Shown here: one piece after another, positions 41,118 through 43,979 of the stretch
Layout of the letters: the number at the start of each line of letters is the position of its first letter
Position numbering within the stretch: position 1 is the first letter of the stretch
DNA from: Terriglobia bacterium
GTDB lineage: Bacteria; Acidobacteriota; Terriglobia; Acidiferrales; UBA7541
Length of the DNA: 43,979 nt
Assembly: GCA_020072765.1 (NCBI GenBank)
Contig: JAIQGD010000008.1
Span: forward strand, 1-43,979
Direction: 5' to 3'
Made by a program: the position numbers and the translations under genes
Notes under the pieces: generated by a model
What the model was told of the DNA's origin: nothing
What the model saw: only the letters and a program-made list of their open reading frames with translations
Databases searched by the model: none

Positions 41118-41328
41118 ACTTCTTAGCGATTTTGCGGCGCCCGCGGCGGCGCATGGGACGGCCGGCGGGGGCCTCGCCGATCAGTTCTGCGCTCCAGATC
41201 GAGGTAATGAACTTCTTCACGCCGTGATCGTCGAAGTCAATGGTGGTGCGCTCGACGTTCGACTCGGTAACGCGGCCGATGCCGTACTGATCGTGGCGGA
41301 TGGTCTGGCCTTCGGACAGGATGTTCAC
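41116..41328 (-). CDS. Small CarD/tudor-like protein (DUF3553-type)
   Basis: The 70-residue product starts at a GTG (41326-41328) with AAGGAGG 4 nt upstream, an excellent ribosome site that decides the start. 'EGQTIRHDQYGIGRVTESNV' followed by 'RTTIDFDDHGVKKFITSIWS' and 'AELIGE' is the five-stranded tudor-like plan shared by the CarD N-terminal domain and the C-terminal module of PcrA/UvrD helicases, which bind RNA polymerase beta. A very basic tail (RRRGRRKIAKK) suggests contact with nucleic acid. The stop is inside a hairpin that also occurs at the end of the NHL-repeat gene. It is downstream of the cold-shock gene on the same strand. Confidence 0.75.
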   Translation of the reverse strand: MNILSEGQTIRHDQYGIGRVTESNVERTTIDFDDHGVKKFITSIWSAELIGEAPAGRPMRRRGRRKIAKK

Positions 41329-41460
41329 GTAGCCTCCTTCGGCTGAAGACAACAGTGCGGATGTTTCGGAGTCACGCGTGCAGAGATCAAGGCCGGCCGC
41401 TGGAAGCGTCCGGTTGCTCCCCGTCAACTCCAGGCCTGCAACGGGAATTTCGTGCGCCGT

Positions 41461-41496
41461 CCCGAAGGGCGGGAACCTTGCGGCTCGCCCTTCGGG
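41461..41496 (-). terminator. Strong hairpin after the cold-shock gene
   Basis: CCCGAAGGGCG (41461-41471) pairs perfectly with CGCCCTTCGGG (41486-41496). It lies 43 nt beyond the cold-shock stop in the direction of transcription. There is no T run, so it may be a rho-dependent pause or processing hairpin. Confidence 0.55.
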
Positions 41497-41538
41497 CTCG
41501 GCGTCAGAGCCTAAACTGGCAGCGGTCTTCGGACGGGA

Positions 41539-41745
41539 TTAAAGTGCTGTAACCCGCTCGGCTTGCAGACCCTTGGGGCCCTGCTTGACTTCAAATTCCA
41601 CCGCTTGTCCTTCGTTGAGGCTCTTGTATCCCTCCGCCTCAATGGCGGAGAAATGGACGAAAACGTCCTCGCCGGACTGACGCTGGATAAACCCATAGCC
41701 TTTGGAGGCGTTGAACCACTTGACGGTACCTTGTTCTCTGGCCAC
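41539..41745 (-). CDS. cspA: Cold-shock domain protein (CspA family)
   Basis: The 68-residue protein is one complete cold-shock domain. It includes '[20 protein letters not shown]', with RNP1 'KGYGFI' (15-20), and RNP2 'VFVHF' (28-32). '[20 protein letters not shown]' closes the barrel. It binds single-stranded RNA and DNA and acts as an RNA chaperone. The length is that of E. coli CspA-type proteins. The gene has a near-consensus promoter about 160 nt upstream, giving a long 5' leader of the kind through which cold-shock mRNAs are controlled. Exact paralogue naming within the family is not possible from the window. Confidence 0.95.
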   Translation of the reverse strand: MAREQGTVKWFNASKGYGFIQRQSGEDVFVHFSAIEAEGYKSLNEGQAVEFEVKQGPKGLQAERVTAL

Positions 41746-41906
41746 TGCTGTTACTCCTAATCGATTGAGAAGGCGAGGGTTACTCGCCCCGTACTATCTG
41801 CGCTCTTTGCTTCGCTTGCTGCGCCAAAAAAAATGGCCACCGGTCAGTTACCCAGCAGCCTCGTTGAACGCATCAAAATCGACATAAGAGCAACAAACGC
41901 AATCTC

Positions 41907-41935
41907 ATACTATCACACCTGCCCGCATTTTGCAA
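41907..41935 (-). promoter_or_regulatory. Sigma70-type promoter of the cold-shock gene
   Basis: On the minus strand TTGCAA (41930-41935) and TAGTAT (41907-41912) are separated by exactly 17 nt. Transcription would start near 41900, giving a leader of about 155 nt before the ATG at 41743-41745. The stretch is more AT-rich than its surroundings. Confidence 0.75.
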
Positions 41936-41970
41936 TACCCGTCACCCTATTTTTGCGCCATCGCCTGGGG

Positions 41971-42056
41971 AGGCCCGGGGCCTTAAGACCGGCACGTCGG
42001 CATTCGCCACGGCGCGTCTTGCCTGTCGCGCTAGAGACCGCGGCGCTACATTCAAG
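41971..42056. repeat. Family C element, copy 9
   Basis: GGCCCGGGGCCTTAAGACCG ... CGCGCTAGAGACCGCGG ... GCGCTACATTCAAG. It separates the cold-shock promoter from the leader of the PilZ gene. Confidence 0.82.
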
Positions 42057-42196
42057 CCAAGATCTACACCTTCGCAGACGTTCCGTTTCGGGGCACCATT
42101 GGTACTATCCCTCTAAAACCATCGGGCTAGAGCGCCGGCCGGCTTCCGCCGGTAGCCTATTACTGGTAGCTAACGGTACGCTTAGGAGAGTCCGCG

Positions 42197-43252
42197 ATGG
42201 GGGATACTGCGAAATCGTTGGAAGCTGGCAGGACGGGACGCCGGTCCAAGCTGCTGACCCTGCCCAGTGCGGCCCAGCGGCACGGGTCCGCTTCCGGCGG
42301 GGAGTCCCCGGAGGGCGAGAGCAGCGCGTCGTCGGTGCTGCGCGAATCGCGCCCCACCCGCCACAGGTCTGCCGACCTGGCCACCGAGCGCCGCGTCAGC
42401 GAGCGCGTGTGGGTTTCGGCGCGCGTGCGCGTGCGCGCCATGCGGGACGCCGAGGGCGGCCCGGACGAATTCGGCACCACCCTGAACGTCTCCCGCACCG
42501 GCTTCCTGTTCAAGAGCCAGCCGGACACGTTTACCCTGGGGATGCCCGTGCGCGTGACCTTTCCCTATGTTCCCGGCTCTGCCCAGCCGCAGGCCGAGCG
42601 ATCCGGCTGCGTGGTGCGCGTCAGCAATCTTCCCGACGGCAGCTGCACGGTGGCGGTGGCCTTGGCGTCGCTGGGCCAAGGACGGACGCGGACGCCCGCA
42701 GCGAAACACGTCCCTTCGGCGACCGATCCGCACGCGCCCGCCCCGGAGAAACCGGTCATCCTGGCCGTGGACGCCGATGCAGTCGTCCGGGCGTCCGTGA
42801 AGAAGCATTTGGGTGAGCTGGGCTACAAAGTGATCGCAACCGGCAGTTGCGCCGAGGCGGCCGAGCTGCTGCGCGGCCTCACCCCGGCGGTCCTGCTGGT
42901 GGATCCCGGGGTTCCGGCCGAGGAAGAAGACCGGCCCGGCCTGCATCTGTGCCGGCAAATCCAGTGCGATCCGCGCCTGCGCAGCGTTCCGCTCATGCTG
43001 CTGCTGTCGGAGAGCTGCGAGGGAGATTGCAGCGATGGGCGTACGACGGGCGCCGTCGTGCGCTTGTCGAAACCCTGCGGGGTCGACCGCCTCGGTTACG
43101 TCGTGCGACTAGTCGCTCCCCTGCCGCACGACCGGCAACACGACCCGTTGCTGGCCGCCGCGCACCCAGAACCCCACGCGCGTGACGCGTCCGCCAGTGC
43201 CGCCCCGTCGTCCGGAACCGCCCGCCCCTCCCGCCGCTACTGGCTGTTCTGA
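42197..43252 (+). CDS. PilZ domain plus receiver domain protein
   Basis: The 351-residue protein has a disordered start, then a PilZ domain (about 62-160) with both c-di-GMP motifs: R-x-x-x-R as 'RVSER' (Arg66, Arg70) and N-x-S-x-x-G as 'NVSRTG' (97-102). A linker leads to a receiver domain (about 186-305). It contains 'VILAVDADAVVRAS' (acidic pair reduced to Asp192 and neighbours), the phosphoacceptor candidate Asp236 in 'VLLVDPGVP' and Lys292 in 'VRLSKPCG'. The Pro/Ser tail is disordered. AGGAG stands 8 nt before the ATG. It probably couples c-di-GMP to a phosphorelay; no output domain is present. A GC-rich leader (about 42085-42185) with inverted stretches precedes it. Confidence 0.88.
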   Translation: MGDTAKSLEAGRTGRRSKLLTLPSAAQRHGSASGGESPEGESSASSVLRESRPTRHRSADLATERRVSERVWVSARVRVRAMRDAEGGPDEFGTTLNVSRTGFLFKSQPDTFTLGMPVRVTFPYVPGSAQPQAERSGCVVRVSNLPDGSCTVAVALASLGQGRTRTPAAKHVPSATDPHAPAPEKPVILAVDADAVVRASVKKHLGELGYKVIATGSCAEAAELLRGLTPAVLLVDPGVPAEEEDRPGLHLCRQIQCDPRLRSVPLMLLLSESCEGDCSDGRTTGAVVRLSKPCGVDRLGYVVRLVAPLPHDRQHDPLLAAAHPEPHARDASASAAPSSGTARPSRRYWLF

Positions 43253-43332
43253 GCCGCCTGCTGCACGCGCCGGCACGCTGCGGCTGTGGAGTGCGGCGGC
43301 GCGCCACGGGTCATCCGCCACATCCACCACGG

Positions 43333-43431
43333 TGTCATCCCGAGCGGAGCGCGGGATCTCTCTTCGGCGCGAGCACAGCCACGCGCGCACGCGAAGAGGG
43401 ATTCGTCGTCGCTCCGCTCCTCGGAATGACA
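43333..43431. repeat. Family B palindromic element, copy 11
   Basis: From GTCATCCCGAGCGGAGCGCG to CGCTCCTCGGAATGACAG with a GCACAGCCACGCGCGCACG core. Confidence 0.92.
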
Positions 43432-43530
43432 GCCGCGTGAGCGAAGGCGCCAGAACAGTCGCACTCCAAAGACGGGGAGCGGAAGCGCCTGCCTTCCCGG
43501 TCAGAAGACGACCGGGACGCACACAGCAAA

Positions 43531-43632
43531 CAGGTTTAAATGTAGCCCCGCGGTCTTTAGCGCGGCAGGTAGGACGCGCCTCGGTGCTGCCACCGTGCCG
43601 GGCTAAAGCCCCCGGCGCTACATAAACACGTT
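43531..43632. repeat. Family C element, copy 10
   Basis: AGGTTTAAATGTAGCCCCGC ... ACCGTGCCGGGCTAAAGC ... CGGCGCTACATAAACAC. Confidence 0.9.
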
Positions 43633-43759
43633 CCCGCAGCGTGTGCCGCGCCACGGCGGGCCAGCCAATCACTCGCCACTCGTCACTGGTGTTAACCCTG
43701 TGGACGCACGCGGCGCGGACACTACTCCTGGCAGCGGCTTGTGCACGTAAAATGAGGGC

Positions 43760-43979
43760 ATGAACTGTCCCAAATGCCGCGCCGAAGCCGCGGATACCGC
43801 GCGCTTCTGCCCGCGCTGCCACGCCACGCTGCGCTACCTCTGCCCGGCCTGCGCGCACGAGCAGCGCCAGGGCGGCACGTGCGAAAAATGCGGCGTCGAC
43901 TTCCTGAAATACCTTTCGGTCATGGTCTCCTCGAAAAAGGTCGAAGCCGACCGCGATCGCGACCGCAGCCGGCAGAACA
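43760..43979 (+). CDS. Zinc-ribbon protein, N-terminal part (cut by window end)
   Basis: The frame opens at the ATG at 43760 and stays open to the window end, giving at least 73 residues. It has three CxxC pairs plus one CxxxC-like spacing: 'NCPKCRAE', 'FCPRCHATLR', 'LCPACAHE' and 'TCEKCGVDFL'. These make two double zinc ribbons at the extreme N-terminus. A Lys/Asp/Arg-rich helix follows ('SSKKVEADRDRDRSR'). In many bacteria this arrangement heads a membrane or signalling protein, but the rest is missing. GAGGGC just upstream is a weak ribosome site. Confidence 0.75.
   Translation, partial: MNCPKCRAEAADTARFCPRCHATLRYLCPACAHEQRQGGTCEKCGVDFLKYLSVMVSSKKVEADRDRDRSRQN

Larger units (their letters stand above)
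43253..43759. other. Repeat-filled spacer with family B and family C copies
   Basis: Contains a family B element (43333-43431), a family C element (43531-43632) and a short reverse heptad run (about 43668-43690, ATCACTCGCCACTCGTCACT). No gene is seen. Confidence 0.8.

Noticed and set aside
42085-42196. c-di-GMP-I (GEMM) riboswitch upstream of the PilZ gene
   Set aside because: Stems exist, but the conserved GCAAAGC core and the tetraloop-receptor pair are not found.

Overview
This is a GC-rich bacterial chromosome window. It most likely comes from an Acidobacteriota (Terriglobia-like) genome. That guess rests on gene style: an NHL-repeat protein with choice-of-anchor-type domains, a BNR/Asp-box protein paired with a ThiS-fold protein, a DUF2934-type protein, and unusually many interspersed palindromic repeats. 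No rRNA, tRNA or CRISPR array was found, so the taxonomy is an inference.

About 35 kb (76 to 35061) carries the virion genes of a tailed phage, nearly all on the minus strand. Read in transcription order (right to left) they are: a decoration-like protein, a possible small terminase, terminase large subunit, a coiled-coil protein, an 'MPF..INP' protein, portal, scaffold-like protein, major capsid protein, two conserved phage proteins, a beta-helix tailspike, a holin-like protein, a connector-like protein, a small structural protein, a 796-residue tail protein, a tail protein with a C-terminal Hint (intein-like) domain, a GNAT protein, a Gln-rich virion protein, a Cys-His hydrolase, a truncated lytic transglycosylase and a spanin-like protein. 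No tape-measure gene is seen, which fits a short-tailed particle. No integrase, repressor or replication gene is seen in the window.

The virion genes are not in one tight operon. They are interrupted by non-phage genes: an ABC-transporter permease (2205), a BNR plus ThiS pair (3525-5043), an NHL-repeat membrane protein (13797), a secreted Hcp-like protein (22867), a small membrane protein (29556) and a transglutaminase-like protein (33044). The spacers are filled with three kinds of repeat: arrays of 7-nt units (AGTGGCT-like and GTGACTC-like), a ~100-130 bp palindromic family (B, about 11 copies) and a ~95 bp family (C, about 10 copies). Shorter palindromes (D, E, F) also occur. Several of these repeats sit inside virion genes without breaking the reading frame, and the 7-nt arrays very often supply the stop codon of the neighbouring gene. 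The cluster is therefore best read as an old resident, possibly domesticated, virion island colonised by chromosomal repeats.

From 35520 rightward the content is ordinary chromosome: lgt; a two-gene operon of a degenerate receiver and a DUF2934-type protein; a PAS histidine kinase overlapping its NarL-type response regulator; a small CarD/tudor-like protein; a cold-shock protein with a clear promoter and long leader; a PilZ-receiver protein; and the start of a zinc-ribbon protein cut by the window edge.
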